The notes under the pieces were generated by a model. The model did no database searches. It was given only the letters and a program-made list of their open reading frames with translations, and was not told the origin of the DNA. From the NCBI GenBank assembly GCA_902610655.1, contig CACLWL010000004.1, forward strand, positions 1-64,000: a DNA stretch of 64,000 nt. Reading direction: 5' to 3'. Position numbers and translations under genes: made by a program. Below are positions 26,873 through 36,577 of the stretch, piece by piece. The first letter of the stretch is position 1. Each line of letters opens with the position of its first letter. This stretch comes from an uncultured Pelagibacteraceae bacterium. GTDB taxonomy: Bacteria; Pseudomonadota; Alphaproteobacteria; Pelagibacterales; Pelagibacteraceae.

Positions 26873-26974
26873 ATATATTTCTTGATACCTAGCTATATCA
26901 ATTTCTTTTTTTTTTAAAAGAAAAAATAACAAAATAGCTATTATGATTAACAAAACAAATGTTAAGAGTTCCAT
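26858..26974 (-). CDS. 38-residue membrane peptide with a ManC-like C-terminal tail
   Basis: A short ORF (ATG at 26974, stop at 26858) encodes one membrane helix (MELLTFVLLIIIAILLFFLL), three lysines, then EIDIARYQEIYGRIK. The tail matches the C-terminus of the mannose-1-phosphate guanylyltransferase encoded 500 bp upstream on the same strand (ETDIVRYQDIYGRIK) at 12 of 15 positions, and the DNA is also clearly similar. It lies 43 bp downstream of the SMR-like gene. It is either a genuine small membrane protein or a duplicated manC end fused to a new helix. Function unknown. Confidence 0.5.
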   Translation of the reverse strand: MELLTFVLLIIIAILLFFLLKKKEIDIARYQEIYGRIK

Positions 26975-27017
26975 ATAAAATTATCTCATTTAAATGTTAC
27001 AGATTTGTTAAAACCTT

Positions 27018-27356
27018 TTAAGAACTTACTTTTCCTAAATAGTTTACTAGTATCACACCTATAATTATTAGAATTATACCTATTGTTCCATAAATATTGG
27101 GCAATTGATTATATTTTAAAATTCCAAAAATAGTTACAGCAGTAATGGTTAACCCTCCGTAAGTTGCGTATGTAAATCCAACGGGTATAGTATTCATAGC
27201 TTTAGACAGACAGAATAGACAAAGTAGGATTGAAATAGCACAAAAAATTGTAGGCAACATGGTAGTAAAACCATTAGTAGTTTTTAAGAATCCATTTGCA
27301 GCAATTCCCAACACAACAGCTAAAATTAAATAAATATAACCAGATGAAATACTCAT
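27018..27356 (-). CDS. SMR (EmrE-like) membrane protein lacking the essential glutamate
   Basis: This 112-residue, four-helix protein aligns with EmrE along its length: YIYL at 7-10, FLKTTNGFT, TIPVGFTYATYGGLTITAV and GVILVNYLGK. The glutamate in helix 1 that couples proton and drug binding (EmrE Glu14) is Gly17 here, and EmrE Trp63 corresponds to Tyr66. It is thus unlikely to be a classical multidrug exporter. Glutamate-less SMR relatives include lipid-sugar flippases (ArnE/ArnF type), which would suit its place 1 bp downstream of manC. That role is inference. Confidence 0.75.
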   Translation of the reverse strand: MSISSGYIYLILAVVLGIAANGFLKTTNGFTTMLPTIFCAISILLCLFCLSKAMNTIPVGFTYATYGGLTITAVTIFGILKYNQLPNIYGTIGIILIIIGVILVNYLGKVSS

Positions 27357-27357
27357 A

Positions 27358-28563
27358 CTATTTTATTCTACCATAAATATCTTGGTATCTCACAATATCG
27401 GTTTCCTTTAATATTGAACCAAGTTGCGCTTCAATAATTTTAACAGGTTTTTTAAAAGGATTTTCAATTCTATGAATGGCCCCTAGTGGAATGAATGTAG
27501 CTTCATTTACTTTTTTATAAAATACCTTTTTATTCAATGTTATTTTAGGTTTCCCTTGAGTAACTAGCCAATGTTCTGATCTATGAAAATGCTTTTGAAG
27601 ACTTAGAATCCCCTTAGGTTTAACATACAATTCCTTCATTAAAAAATTTTTACCATTATATAAATTTGTATAGCTGCCCCATGGTCTATAAAAAACATTT
27701 TTCTTTTTAAAATATTTTGATTTATTTTTCCCATACATTTTACATATTTCTTTCCAGCTTCCTAAATCAGACCATGGAATATCCAATTTAATAGCATTTA
27801 TATTTTTTGTTTTTTCTAAAATTGCATAATCAAAAGATTTTTCAATTGACTTAATGAATGAAGATTTATTTAGATAATATATGTTATTTCGATATTTTGA
27901 CTTATGAACTGATGCCAAACAATTTTTGTAAGTTTTTGGTTGAAACTTTTTAAAATTATTAATGATTGAGTCTTTTCTTAAAAAGAACATACCAGAATTC
28001 CAGTATCCCTTTTTTTTAATAACTTGCTTTGCTTTTGCAGGCTTTGGTTTTTCAATAAATTTTGTGACTTTATTAATATTTTTTTTATCTTTTTTGGTTA
28101 AAAAATATCCGTATTCACTAGATGGATTTGTTGGTTTGATGCCAAAAATAAATACATTTTTATTATCAAGATTAGATTTATTTTTGTTTATTTCTCTATT
28201 TAATTTATTTGGATTTTCAATTAAATGATCTGCAGTAAAATACATCAAAGGCTGATTGTTTGGGATGTCTTTTATTAGTGCCGAAGTTAATATAGCCGGG
28301 GCTGTATTTTTTTTTGCCGGTTCTAAAACAATCTTAAATTTTTTTATTTTACTTTTTTTTAAAGCCTTTTTAACTTCCTTAATATACTTAGCATTTGTGC
28401 TGATGATGGGATAATCGTAGATATTATTTTTAATTCTCTCAAAGGTTTTGTTAATTAGTGTCCAACCGCCAAAATCGATAAATTGTTTTGCTTGATGTTT
28501 TGATCCTTTGGGCCAAAGCCTAGTACCAGCTCCACCACATAAAATAACAGGTCTTATTTTCAT
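27358..28563 (-). CDS. manC: Mannose-1-phosphate guanylyltransferase (with C-terminal PMI-type cupin)
   Basis: The 401-residue enzyme makes GDP-mannose from mannose-1-phosphate and GTP. The N-terminal nucleotidyltransferase domain begins PVILCGGAGTRLWPKG, with FIFGIKPTNPSSEYGYF and FIEKPKP. The C-terminal cupin (about 300-401: FYRPWGSYTNL, GILSLQKHFHRSEHW, FIPLGAIHRIENP) is the type II phosphomannose isomerase domain. I place the start at ATG 28563 ([11 protein letters not shown]), sharing a base with the ilvD stop; the longer frame upstream lies inside ilvD. It is the only evident surface-polysaccharide gene in this run. Confidence 0.9.
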   Translation of the reverse strand: MKIRPVILCGGAGTRLWPKGSKHQAKQFIDFGGWTLINKTFERIKNNIYDYPIISTNAKYIKEVKKALKKSKIKKFKIVLEPAKKNTAPAILTSALIKDIPNNQPLMYFTADHLIENPNKLNREINKNKSNLDNKNVFIFGIKPTNPSSEYGYFLTKKDKKNINKVTKFIEKPKPAKAKQVIKKKGYWNSGMFFLRKDSIINNFKKFQPKTYKNCLASVHKSKYRNNIYYLNKSSFIKSIEKSFDYAILEKTKNINAIKLDIPWSDLGSWKEICKMYGKNKSKYFKKKNVFYRPWGSYTNLYNGKNFLMKELYVKPKGILSLQKHFHRSEHWLVTQGKPKITLNKKVFYKKVNEATFIPLGAIHRIENPFKKPVKIIEAQLGSILKETDIVRYQDIYGRIK

Positions 28564-30281
28564 TAAATATCTGCGTATGTCCTGACTTCTTCTTTTGCAC
28601 CTGGATGTGTAGGCGCTCCGAGATATGCTGGTCCAACAGTTTGTGCGTACTTCCAAAGTGTTCCATTACCAAAATTAATTTTCTTTGGTTTCCATTTTTT
28701 TTTTCTTTTTGCTAATTCTTTTTTAGACAAACGAACATTTATTGTTCCTTTCTTAGCATCAAGATCAATAATATCTCCATTTCTTAATAGAGCTATTGGT
28801 CCACCAACTGATGCTTCTGGCCCAACATGTCCAATGCAAAATCCTCTTGTTGCTCCTGAAAATCTTCCATCTGTAATTAGTGCAACTTTTTCACCCTTCC
28901 CTTGTCCATATATTGCTCCTGTTGTTTGAAGCATTTCTCTCATACCTGGACCACCTTTAGGACCTTCGTATCTAATTATAATGATATCACCATCTTTATA
29001 CTTTTTATTTTTAACAGCTTTGTAAGCAGCTTCTTCTGTATCAAAACATCTTGCCTTACCAGTAAATTGTAATCTTTTTAAACCAGCAACTTTAACAATA
29101 GCTCCATCAGGTGCTAAATTTCCTTTTAATCCAACTACACCACCATCTGGAGATAATGGTTGATTATATGTTCTCATAACTTTTTGATTTTTGTTAAATT
29201 TAACGTTTTTTAAATTTTGTCTCATAGTTTTACCTGTAACAGTCATGCAATCACCATGGATGTATCCACCATCTAAAAGTGTTTTCAATAACATTGGAAC
29301 ACCACCTGCTTTCCACATATCTTTAGCTACATACTTTCCACCTGGTTTAAGATCTGCAAGATAAGGTGTTTTTTTAAATATTCTTGCAACATCCATTAAA
29401 TCAAATTTAATTCCAGCTTCATTTGCAAGTGCTGGTAAATGCAGTGCTGCATTTGTAGATCCACCTGTTGCAGCAACGATAGTGGCTGCATTTTCTAAAG
29501 ATTTTTTTGTAACAATATCTCTTGGTCTAATTTTTTTTTCTAATAAACTCATAACTGCTTTACCACTTTTTAAAGCATATGAATCTCTTTGGGTATAGGG
29601 CGCTGGAGTACCTGCTGAATAAGGTAATGCTAAACCTATTGCTTCAGAAACACATGCCATAGTATTTGCTGTAAATTGACCACCACAAGCACCTGCACTT
29701 GGACAAGCTTTTAATTCTAATTTTCTTAAAGCATGAGCTGACATTTTGCCTGAGGAGTATTTACCAACACCTTCAAAAACATCGACAACAGTCACGTCTT
29801 TACCATTAAATCTTCCTGGTAGAATTGATCCACCATAAATAAAAACACTTGGAACATTCAATCGAACCATAGCCATCATCAAACCTGGTAATGATTTATC
29901 GCAACCAGCTACACCAACTAGTGCATCGTAACAATGTCCTCTAACTGTTAATTCAGTAGAATCTGCAATTACATCTCTTGAAATCAATGATGATTTCATA
30001 CCTTCGTGACCCATTGCTATACCATCTGTAACTGTAATAGTGCAAAATTCTCTTGGTGTACCGCCCGCTTGATGGACACCTTTTTTAACAGATTGTGCTT
30101 GTCTCATAAGAGCAATGTTACATGGGGCTGCTTCATTCCAAGTTGAAACAACACCGACAAAAGGTTTTGCAACATCTTTTTCTGTGAGGTCCATTGCATA
30201 GTAAAAAGATCTTTGTGGTGCTTTATCTGGACCTAATGAGGTATGTCTACTTGGTAATTTTTTTTTATTAAATTTTGGCAT
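28563..30281 (-). CDS. ilvD: Dihydroxy-acid dehydratase
   Basis: The 572-residue Fe-S enzyme converts dihydroxy acids to 2-keto acids in valine, isoleucine and leucine synthesis. Conserved cysteine segments are [16 protein letters not shown] and [20 protein letters not shown]. The C-terminus has [23 protein letters not shown]. It is fused by TAATG overlaps with valS upstream and manC downstream, coupling branched-chain amino-acid synthesis with valine charging. Whether the cluster is 2Fe-2S or 4Fe-4S cannot be read directly. Confidence 0.95.
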   Translation of the reverse strand: MPKFNKKKLPSRHTSLGPDKAPQRSFYYAMDLTEKDVAKPFVGVVSTWNEAAPCNIALMRQAQSVKKGVHQAGGTPREFCTITVTDGIAMGHEGMKSSLISRDVIADSTELTVRGHCYDALVGVAGCDKSLPGLMMAMVRLNVPSVFIYGGSILPGRFNGKDVTVVDVFEGVGKYSSGKMSAHALRKLELKACPSAGACGGQFTANTMACVSEAIGLALPYSAGTPAPYTQRDSYALKSGKAVMSLLEKKIRPRDIVTKKSLENAATIVAATGGSTNAALHLPALANEAGIKFDLMDVARIFKKTPYLADLKPGGKYVAKDMWKAGGVPMLLKTLLDGGYIHGDCMTVTGKTMRQNLKNVKFNKNQKVMRTYNQPLSPDGGVVGLKGNLAPDGAIVKVAGLKRLQFTGKARCFDTEEAAYKAVKNKKYKDGDIIIIRYEGPKGGPGMREMLQTTGAIYGQGKGEKVALITDGRFSGATRGFCIGHVGPEASVGGPIALLRNGDIIDLDAKKGTINVRLSKKELAKRKKKWKPKKINFGNGTLWKYAQTVGPAYLGAPTHPGAKEEVRTYADI

Positions 30282-32899
30282 TATAAATTTTTTACTGTTG
30301 CTGATATTTTTTTTATATCGTTTTCTAAATTAGTATAATTACTTTTTTCTTGTTCAACAATATGTTTTGGTGCACGTTTTACAAAGTCTTTATTATTTAT
30401 TCTTGATGATATTTTATCCATTTCAGCTAGATATTTCGATTGTTTGCTCAATAGATTATTTTTAATCAAATTTAAATCAATGTTTTCATCAAAGTAAATC
30501 TTAAATACATTGCCTTTAATAACTAAAGAGGCAGATGGTTTCGCTTTATCTATTTCAAGGAAACTTGATATACGTCCCAATTTTTTAAGCACAAGGTCAT
30601 TTTTATTAAAGAAAGTTTTATTTTTTTTATCAACATTTGAGAAAGATATTTCAATAAAAGAACCAGGACTTACACCCAGTTCATTTTTAAAAGACCTAAT
30701 TTCTGTAATAAAATTAATAATTTTTTCAACATCATCGAAACTTTGTTTCTTGGCTTTATCTCCTATCCAATTGGAATACATCAGATAATCTTTGCTATTA
30801 TTATCCAATTTGTTCTTTAGCCAAATTTCTTCTGTTATAAATGGTATGAAGGGATGTAAAAGAACTAATATCTCTTTAAATACGAAACTTGCGATTTCTT
30901 TCGTTTCTTTAATGTCACCTTTTTTACCAGAATTAAAAATGGTTTTAGTTAGTTCTAAATACCAGTCACAATATGAGTGCCAAACAAATTGGTAAATATT
31001 TCGGGAAGCCTCATCAAATCTGTAATCTTTTATATTTTTCTCTATTAATTGCTTATTCTTTATTAATTCTGAATAAATCCATCTATTAATATTTAATTTA
31101 GCTTTTGGTGCCTTTTTTGCATTCTTAATAATACACTTATTATGCAATAAAAAATTATTTACATTCCAAAGTTTATTTAAAAAGTTTCTGTTACCTTTAA
31201 CCCTATCTTCCGATAATTTAACATCTCTTCCTGGCGAGGCCATTGATAATAAAGTGAAACGTAAAGCGTCTGCACTATATTTTTCTATGAGTTCTAATGG
31301 ATCAATAACATTACCTTTTGATTTTGACATTTTCTGACCTTTTTCATCTCGAACAAGTGCGTGAACATAAATATTTTTAAATGGTTCTTTATTGAGAAAT
31401 TCTGTTCCAAACATAATCATACGAGCAACCCAAAAGAAGATAATATCAAATCCAGTTACAAGAACTGATGTAGGATAAAATTTTTTTAAATAATCATTGT
31501 TTTTAGGCCAGCCTAAAGTTGCAAAAGCCCAAAGGCCAGATGAAAACCAAGTATCAAGAACGTCGGGATCTCTTTTAAGATTAATATTTTTTTTATATTT
31601 CTTTTTTGCAATTTTTTTTGCTTCGCTCTCATTTGAAGCGACTATAATTTTTTTATCTGGTGTGTACCACGCAGGTATTTGGTGACCCCACCACAGTTGT
31701 CTTGAAATACACCATGGCTCGATATTGTTCATCCACTGAAAATAAGTCTTTGACCAATTTGCAGGAAAAAAATTTGTTTTTTTATTTTTAACTACTTTTT
31801 TGGCTTTTACTGATAATTTTTTTGCATCTGCAAACCATTGATCAGTTAAGTAAGGTTCAATAACTGAATTGGATCTATCACCATATGGAACTTTATTTTT
31901 AATCTTTTCCTCTTTAACAAATAAATCACCTAAATCATTTAGAATTCTTTTTCTTGCCTCAAATCTATCTAAACCTTGATAAGAACTAGGTGCATTATTA
32001 TTTATTTTTCCATCATCAGTAAAAATATTTATTATTTCTAATTTATTTCTTTTTCCAACATCATAGTCATTAAAATCATGAGCTGGAGTAATTTTAACAG
32101 CACCTGTGCCTTGCTCAGGATCGGCATATTCGTCAGCTATAATTTTAACTTTTCTTGTTGTGAGTGGTAATATCACATTTTTCCCTAAATATTTTTTAAA
32201 TCTTTTATCCTTAGGATGAACAGCAACAGCAGTATCCCCCAACATCGTTTCTGGTCTGGTTGTGGCGATAGTAATAAAGTCTTCAGTATCCTCTATTGGA
32301 TATTTAATATAATACAATTTTGAATTTACTTCTCTTTGATCTACTTCTAAATCTGAAATCGCTGTTTTTAAAACTGTATCCCAATTAACAAGTTTTCTGG
32401 ATTTATAAATTAATCCTTTGTTATACATCTCAACAAAAACTTTTATTACAGATTTTGAAAGATTTTCATCCATAGTAAAAGCATTTCTTGACCAGTCGCA
32501 CGAACAACCTAATTTTTTAAGCTGATTAATTATTATGTCGCCATACTCATTCTTCCACTCCCATACTCTATTGATAAATTTCTCTCTTCCTAAATCCTGT
32601 TTATTAATATTTTCTTTAGCTAATTTCTTCTCAACTAAAGCCTGGGTAGCAATACCGGCATGATCAGTTCCTGGTTGCCATAGGGTTTCATAATTATTCA
32701 TTCGGTGAAATCTTGTAAGTAAATCTTGAATTGTATTATTTAATGCATGTCCCATATGAAGACTTCCAGTAACATTTGGTGGTGGTATAACTATTGAAAA
32801 TTGCTTTTTATTTTTCTTTGGTTTGAACAAATTTTTCTTTTCCCAATAAGCGTATATTTTGTTTTCTACCTGGGTATGAATATATTTATCTGAGCTCAT
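30281..32899 (-). CDS. valS: Valyl-tRNA synthetase
   Basis: The 872-residue class I synthetase charges tRNA-Val. The HIGH motif is [18 protein letters not shown] (around residue 40), the editing domain carries [17 protein letters not shown], and the KMSKS loop is [19 protein letters not shown]. The C-terminal region ends in a short coiled coil. It is the first gene of valS-ilvD-manC-SMR-like and sits divergent from the tRNA-Cys/tRNA-Asn pair. Confidence 0.97.
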   Translation of the reverse strand: MSSDKYIHTQVENKIYAYWEKKNLFKPKKNKKQFSIVIPPPNVTGSLHMGHALNNTIQDLLTRFHRMNNYETLWQPGTDHAGIATQALVEKKLAKENINKQDLGREKFINRVWEWKNEYGDIIINQLKKLGCSCDWSRNAFTMDENLSKSVIKVFVEMYNKGLIYKSRKLVNWDTVLKTAISDLEVDQREVNSKLYYIKYPIEDTEDFITIATTRPETMLGDTAVAVHPKDKRFKKYLGKNVILPLTTRKVKIIADEYADPEQGTGAVKITPAHDFNDYDVGKRNKLEIINIFTDDGKINNNAPSSYQGLDRFEARKRILNDLGDLFVKEEKIKNKVPYGDRSNSVIEPYLTDQWFADAKKLSVKAKKVVKNKKTNFFPANWSKTYFQWMNNIEPWCISRQLWWGHQIPAWYTPDKKIIVASNESEAKKIAKKKYKKNINLKRDPDVLDTWFSSGLWAFATLGWPKNNDYLKKFYPTSVLVTGFDIIFFWVARMIMFGTEFLNKEPFKNIYVHALVRDEKGQKMSKSKGNVIDPLELIEKYSADALRFTLLSMASPGRDVKLSEDRVKGNRNFLNKLWNVNNFLLHNKCIIKNAKKAPKAKLNINRWIYSELIKNKQLIEKNIKDYRFDEASRNIYQFVWHSYCDWYLELTKTIFNSGKKGDIKETKEIASFVFKEILVLLHPFIPFITEEIWLKNKLDNNSKDYLMYSNWIGDKAKKQSFDDVEKIINFITEIRSFKNELGVSPGSFIEISFSNVDKKNKTFFNKNDLVLKKLGRISSFLEIDKAKPSASLVIKGNVFKIYFDENIDLNLIKNNLLSKQSKYLAEMDKISSRINNKDFVKRAPKHIVEQEKSNYTNLENDIKKISATVKNL

Positions 32900-32955
32900 A
32901 AGCTGATTTGTAGTTTATAATTTAATAAACGTAATTAACAATGATCAAATTAAGA

Positions 32956-32984
32956 TTGAATTTGAGGGGCTATTTACTATAAGC
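32956..32984 (+). promoter_or_regulatory. Candidate sigma-70 promoter for tRNA-Cys
   Basis: TTGAAT at 32956-32961 and TATAAG at 32979-32984 are separated by 17 bp, and the tRNA-Cys begins 20 bp further on. Spacing and match to TTGACA/TATAAT are reasonable, but AT-rich sequence makes chance matches likely. Confidence 0.35.
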
Positions 32985-33003
32985 ATAATATAAAACGAAT
33001 AAT

Positions 33004-33077
33004 GGTAACGTGGCGGAATGGTTACGCAGAGGATTGCAAATCCTTGTATCCCGGTTCGATTCCGGGCGTTACCTCCA
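33004..33077 (+). tRNA. tRNA-Cys (anticodon GCA)
   Basis: The 74-nt cloverleaf has acceptor GGUAACG paired with CGUUACC, discriminator U73 (the main cysteine identity base) and encoded CCA. The anticodon stem GAGGA/UCCUU encloses loop UUGCAAA. It lies 50 bp upstream of tRNA-Asn, probably on one transcript. Confidence 0.97.
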
Positions 33078-33127
33078 AAAAAGTAGTTGTTTTACATTTA
33101 AAAAAAAGTAAATTCTGAACTTTACAT

Positions 33128-33203
33128 TCCTCGGTAGCTCAGTTGGTAGAGCAGTTGACTGTTAATCAATTGGTCGCAGGTTCGAGTCCTGCCCGAGGAG
33201 CCA
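33128..33203 (+). tRNA. tRNA-Asn (anticodon GUU)
   Basis: The 76-nt cloverleaf has acceptor UCCUCGG/CCGAGGA, discriminator G73 and encoded CCA, with anticodon loop CUGUUAA. It is one of the four tRNAs that TGT can modify at G34. Its last base (33203) directly abuts the stop codon of the convergent PQQ dehydrogenase at 33204, so no trailer is free of coding sequence. Confidence 0.97.
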
Positions 33204-35252
33204 TTAATTCTTTTTTAATTTAAAAGCAACAAAAGCATCTCCTTGTTCAACTAAGTCAGGATAAATTCTTGCTAGACTCATTCCTCCAGTAGCTGGAATA
33301 ATTATAAATTGCTCTCCATTGACTTCATAAACTGTGGGTGGTGCTGATCCTATATATGGCAACTTATATGACCAAAGAACTTCCCCACTTTCAGAGTCAA
33401 AAGCTCTAATTAATTTATCTAAGGTACCACCTGCAAATACTAAATTACCTGCAGTTGCTGTTGCACCGCCAAAATTTGCTGTTCCAGTATCCTCTAAACC
33501 TCTATTTTTAAGTTCATCAAAATACCCTAAAGGAACCTGCCATATTATTTTTCCACTGTTTAAATTTAGCGCTGTTAAACTTCCCCATGGTGGTGTAATT
33601 CCTGGGTATCCCTCAAGATCATCCAGTTTATTGTTTTTTCCTATATCTAAAATATTTGTTTTAAATTCTAAATTTTTAGCAATATCAAAAGAACTAAAAA
33701 CTTTAAATTTCGTTGGTAAATCGTGTGATGTCACGTAAAGAATATTTTTATCAGGATCAACTGATCCTCCAGGCCATTGAGCTCCTCCCCATAAATTATA
33801 TGAAATTGTAAATTTATCTACTTCAAAAGTTGGATAAAAACCGTAATTAGAAGAATTTAATTGTTTCATTACATGATTTTTGTCTTCTAAAGATTTATTA
33901 GTAACATGTTCTAATTTAAATTCATTTCTTGAAAATGGTTCTGGTAATTTTAAAGATGGTTGATATTCACAAGTTCTTTGACCAGGTAATTTTGAAACTG
34001 GTGCTTTTTTTTTAATAAAATCAAATATAGGTTTACCAGTATTTCTATCCAATATCAGAGTATTACCAGTTTTTGATACTGCTACAACAACATCAATTCT
34101 TTTTCCGTACTTATTTATAGTCGTTAATATTGGAGGTCCTGCAATATCATTATTCCATAAATCATGACAAGTTTCCTGAAAATACCATTTAATTTTTTTA
34201 TTTCTTACATCAAATGCAATTACACTATCAGCATAAAGATTTTTGCCTGGTCTTTGAATTCCAACAAAATAAGGAGCCGCATTACCTGTTGTAAGAAATA
34301 AAATACCATTTTGATTATCAGAAGATATGCCTCCCCACGGTGAACCTCCTTTAAAATCTCTCGAATTTACTAAATCATTGTTTATTTTTCTAAGATAGTA
34401 TTTCCATTTAAGTTTACCTGTATAGACATCATAAACTTCTACAGCGGGTACAACTGATCCAATAACAATTTGTTCATCAATTATTGTGGGTGTAGTAGGT
34501 GAAGAACCTATTTTTATAATACCATTTTTTCCAAATTCTTTTATTGGTTTACCTGTTTTAGCATTAAGGGTAATTAATTGATCGTCATTAGTAAAAATAA
34601 GTCTCAAAAAATCATTTTTTTGATCTTGCCATAAAAGAAGGCCTCTTTTCGCCGCCTGAAAACCTCTTTTAACTTTGTATTTCCAAATCTCCTTACCTGT
34701 TATTGCATCTAAACAAACTATAAAATTTCCAGGTGTCGGAAAATATACTCGTCCATCTTTTACAACTGGATTTGCTTGTATACTTTTTTTATTATCTTTA
34801 GAATTATATATCCAGGCAACCTCCAAATTTTTAACATTAGATCTATTTATTGTATCAAGGCTAGAAAAACGTATGTTAGAATAACCACCATGACTTCTAA
34901 ACCAATTTGAGTAATTTTTTTCTATATTTTTAATTTCAGTCCCCACTTTAAAACCATCTTTTTTGGCAGGTATGATTTTTAAAAGTTCTAAATTATCTCT
35001 TGCAACAGAATCTTCGACTTGCCAAAATTGTTTATGGCTATCAAGAAAAAGATATCCTAGTTTATATGGAATTTTTTCTATGTGTGAATAAAGTTTTTTT
35101 ATTTTTTTACTATTAATATTTTGCTTACTAAATGTTATAGAATTTCTGTTAACATATGATGGATCATAATAAGCCAAATCGTATATAACAGCAGCACATG
35201 CAAGTAGAATAATTCCAAAAGTAGTGTAAAATAAATATTTTATAATTTTCAT
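33204..35252 (-). CDS. Membrane-anchored PQQ-dependent dehydrogenase (glucose-dehydrogenase-like)
   Basis: The 682-residue protein has one N-terminal membrane helix (about 5-25) and an eight-bladed quinoprotein propeller. Blade motifs include VVKDGRVYFPTPGNF, LDAITGKEIWKYKV and FDSESGEVLWSYKL. ETCHDLWNNDIAGPPIL matches the membrane glucose dehydrogenase segment around HDLWD. No CxxCH haem site and no vicinal CysCys are seen. It would oxidise a sugar or alcohol in the periplasm and pass electrons to ubiquinone. Substrate and PQQ source are unknown; no pqq genes are in this window. Confidence 0.85.
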   Translation of the reverse strand: MKIIKYLFYTTFGIILLACAAVIYDLAYYDPSYVNRNSITFSKQNINSKKIKKLYSHIEKIPYKLGYLFLDSHKQFWQVEDSVARDNLELLKIIPAKKDGFKVGTEIKNIEKNYSNWFRSHGGYSNIRFSSLDTINRSNVKNLEVAWIYNSKDNKKSIQANPVVKDGRVYFPTPGNFIVCLDAITGKEIWKYKVKRGFQAAKRGLLLWQDQKNDFLRLIFTNDDQLITLNAKTGKPIKEFGKNGIIKIGSSPTTPTIIDEQIVIGSVVPAVEVYDVYTGKLKWKYYLRKINNDLVNSRDFKGGSPWGGISSDNQNGILFLTTGNAAPYFVGIQRPGKNLYADSVIAFDVRNKKIKWYFQETCHDLWNNDIAGPPILTTINKYGKRIDVVVAVSKTGNTLILDRNTGKPIFDFIKKKAPVSKLPGQRTCEYQPSLKLPEPFSRNEFKLEHVTNKSLEDKNHVMKQLNSSNYGFYPTFEVDKFTISYNLWGGAQWPGGSVDPDKNILYVTSHDLPTKFKVFSSFDIAKNLEFKTNILDIGKNNKLDDLEGYPGITPPWGSLTALNLNSGKIIWQVPLGYFDELKNRGLEDTGTANFGGATATAGNLVFAGGTLDKLIRAFDSESGEVLWSYKLPYIGSAPPTVYEVNGEQFIIIPATGGMSLARIYPDLVEQGDAFVAFKLKKN

Positions 35253-35320
35253 TAATTTAAATTATATAAGTAATATTTAAATTAAATCTTATTTACTAAA
35301 TTTAAACTAGTTATCTAGTC

Positions 35321-35692
35321 TCAGCCAGTTTTAGATATTCCGGGTTGAGCTATTTGTAAATTCTTGCTAAATTTTAGCTTTTGATCTTGTGTTAATTCTG
35401 AATAAAGTTTTAGAAGAAAATTATAATTAACATTCATATGATTTTCTTTTATTTTCTCAGAATTTATAGCGTACTCCGAATAATCCTCAAAAAAGTAATT
35501 AATTGGCACCTTAAGATAATTAGATAATTGAAGTAATCTTATAGAACTTACTCCGTTAGTACCCTTTTCATACTTTTGAATTTGTTGAAAAGTGACATTA
35601 ATTGCTTTTGCTACTTTTGTCTGCGTTAAACCTAGTGCTAATCTTCTAAGCTTGAGCTTGTTGCCCAAGTGTTTATTAAAATTTTCTTCCAT
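35321..35692 (-). CDS. XRE-family transcriptional regulator
   Basis: The 123-residue protein has an N-terminal helix-turn-helix over about residues 8-66 (LRRLALGLTQTKVAKAINV, then VTFQQIQKYEKGTNGVS, then LLQLSNYLKVPINYFFED), typical of Cro/C1 regulators common in alphaproteobacteria. The C-terminal 55 residues are unassigned. It is separated by 147 bp from aapP upstream and 68 bp from the PQQ dehydrogenase downstream. It might control either, but no target site can be shown. Confidence 0.85.
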   Translation of the reverse strand: MEENFNKHLGNKLKLRRLALGLTQTKVAKAINVTFQQIQKYEKGTNGVSSIRLLQLSNYLKVPINYFFEDYSEYAINSEKIKENHMNVNYNFLLKLYSELTQDQKLKFSKNLQIAQPGISKTG

Positions 35693-35839
35693 TAAGACCC
35701 CTCTTAAAAAAAAGATTGAACTCTATCCTGAGGGTTTATGCAAGCCCTAAAATATTTTTTTTTAGCCTATTTATTGGCTTGACAGTAGCCTAAAAAGACT
35801 AATCTATATTTATAAATAAAGTAAACAAACTTAGACTGA

Positions 35840-36574
35840 TTATAAAATTTGACTTAAAAATAGCTTGGTTCTATCACTTTTTGGATTAGCAAAAAATTCT
35901 TTGGTTTCAGCTTTTTCTATTATCATTCCTTCATCCATAAAAATAACTTCATCAGCAACCTCTTTAGCAAAACCCATTTCATGAGTTACTACAATCATGG
36001 TCATTCCACCCTTTGCAAGATTTACCATAGCATCTAACACCTCTTTTATCATCTCGGGATCCAATGCCGATGTTGGTTCATCAAATAACATTATTTTTGG
36101 CTGCATACATAATGCTCTAGCAATTGCACATCTTTGTTGTTGACCACCAGATAATTGTCCAGGAAATTTGTTTGCCTGATCTGAGATTTGAACTTGGGTT
36201 AGTTGTTTCATTGCAAGCTCTTCAGCTTCCTTTTTAGGCATTTTTTTAACCCATATTGGTGCAAGAGTACAATTGTCTAAAATAGATAAATGTGGAAAAA
36301 GATTAAATTGCTGAAATACCATTCCAACCTCTGCTCTTACCTGTTCTATATTTTTAGTATTTTCTGATAACTCTGTACCATCGACAATTATTGTACCTTT
36401 TTGATGTTCTTCCAATCTATTAATACATCTTATTAATGTGGATTTACCTGATCCAGACGGTCCACACACAACAATTTTTTGTTTAGCACCAACATCAAGG
36501 TTTATATCCCTTAAAACTTGAAAATCACCGAACCATTTATTTACATTTTCAATTTTTATTATTGGTTCAGACAT
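35840..36574 (-). CDS. aapP: Amino-acid ABC transporter ATP-binding protein AapP
   Basis: The 244-residue polar amino-acid transporter ATPase has Walker [14 protein letters not shown] near residue 38, signature [15 protein letters not shown] and Walker [15 protein letters not shown]. It follows aapM by 3 bp. Together with AapJ, AapQ and AapM it forms the general L-amino-acid importer of alphaproteobacteria (AapJQMP), a major nutrient uptake system in SAR11 as far as I know. Confidence 0.93.
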   Translation of the reverse strand: MSEPIIKIENVNKWFGDFQVLRDINLDVGAKQKIVVCGPSGSGKSTLIRCINRLEEHQKGTIIVDGTELSENTKNIEQVRAEVGMVFQQFNLFPHLSILDNCTLAPIWVKKMPKKEAEELAMKQLTQVQISDQANKFPGQLSGGQQQRCAIARALCMQPKIMLFDEPTSALDPEMIKEVLDAMVNLAKGGMTMIVVTHEMGFAKEVADEVIFMDEGMIIEKAETKEFFANPKSDRTKLFLSQIL

Positions 36575-36577
36575 TTA

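Noticed and set aside
28564-28656. N-terminal extension of the manC frame
   Set aside because: The extra 31 residues lie within ilvD, are Arg/Ser/Cys-rich and precede the canonical [13 protein letters not shown] start.
32900-33203. tRNA-Cys/tRNA-Asn pair as an integration site
   Set aside because: No duplicated tRNA 3' end or integrase gene was seen on either side.
33334-33738. 134-codon plus-strand frame inside the PQQ dehydrogenase
   Set aside because: Antisense to conserved propeller blades, with no recognisable domain or ribosome-binding site.
35693-35839. Possible horizontally acquired island around the XRE regulator
   Set aside because: Composition matches the neighbours, and there is no integrase, repeat or tRNA-derived attachment sequence.
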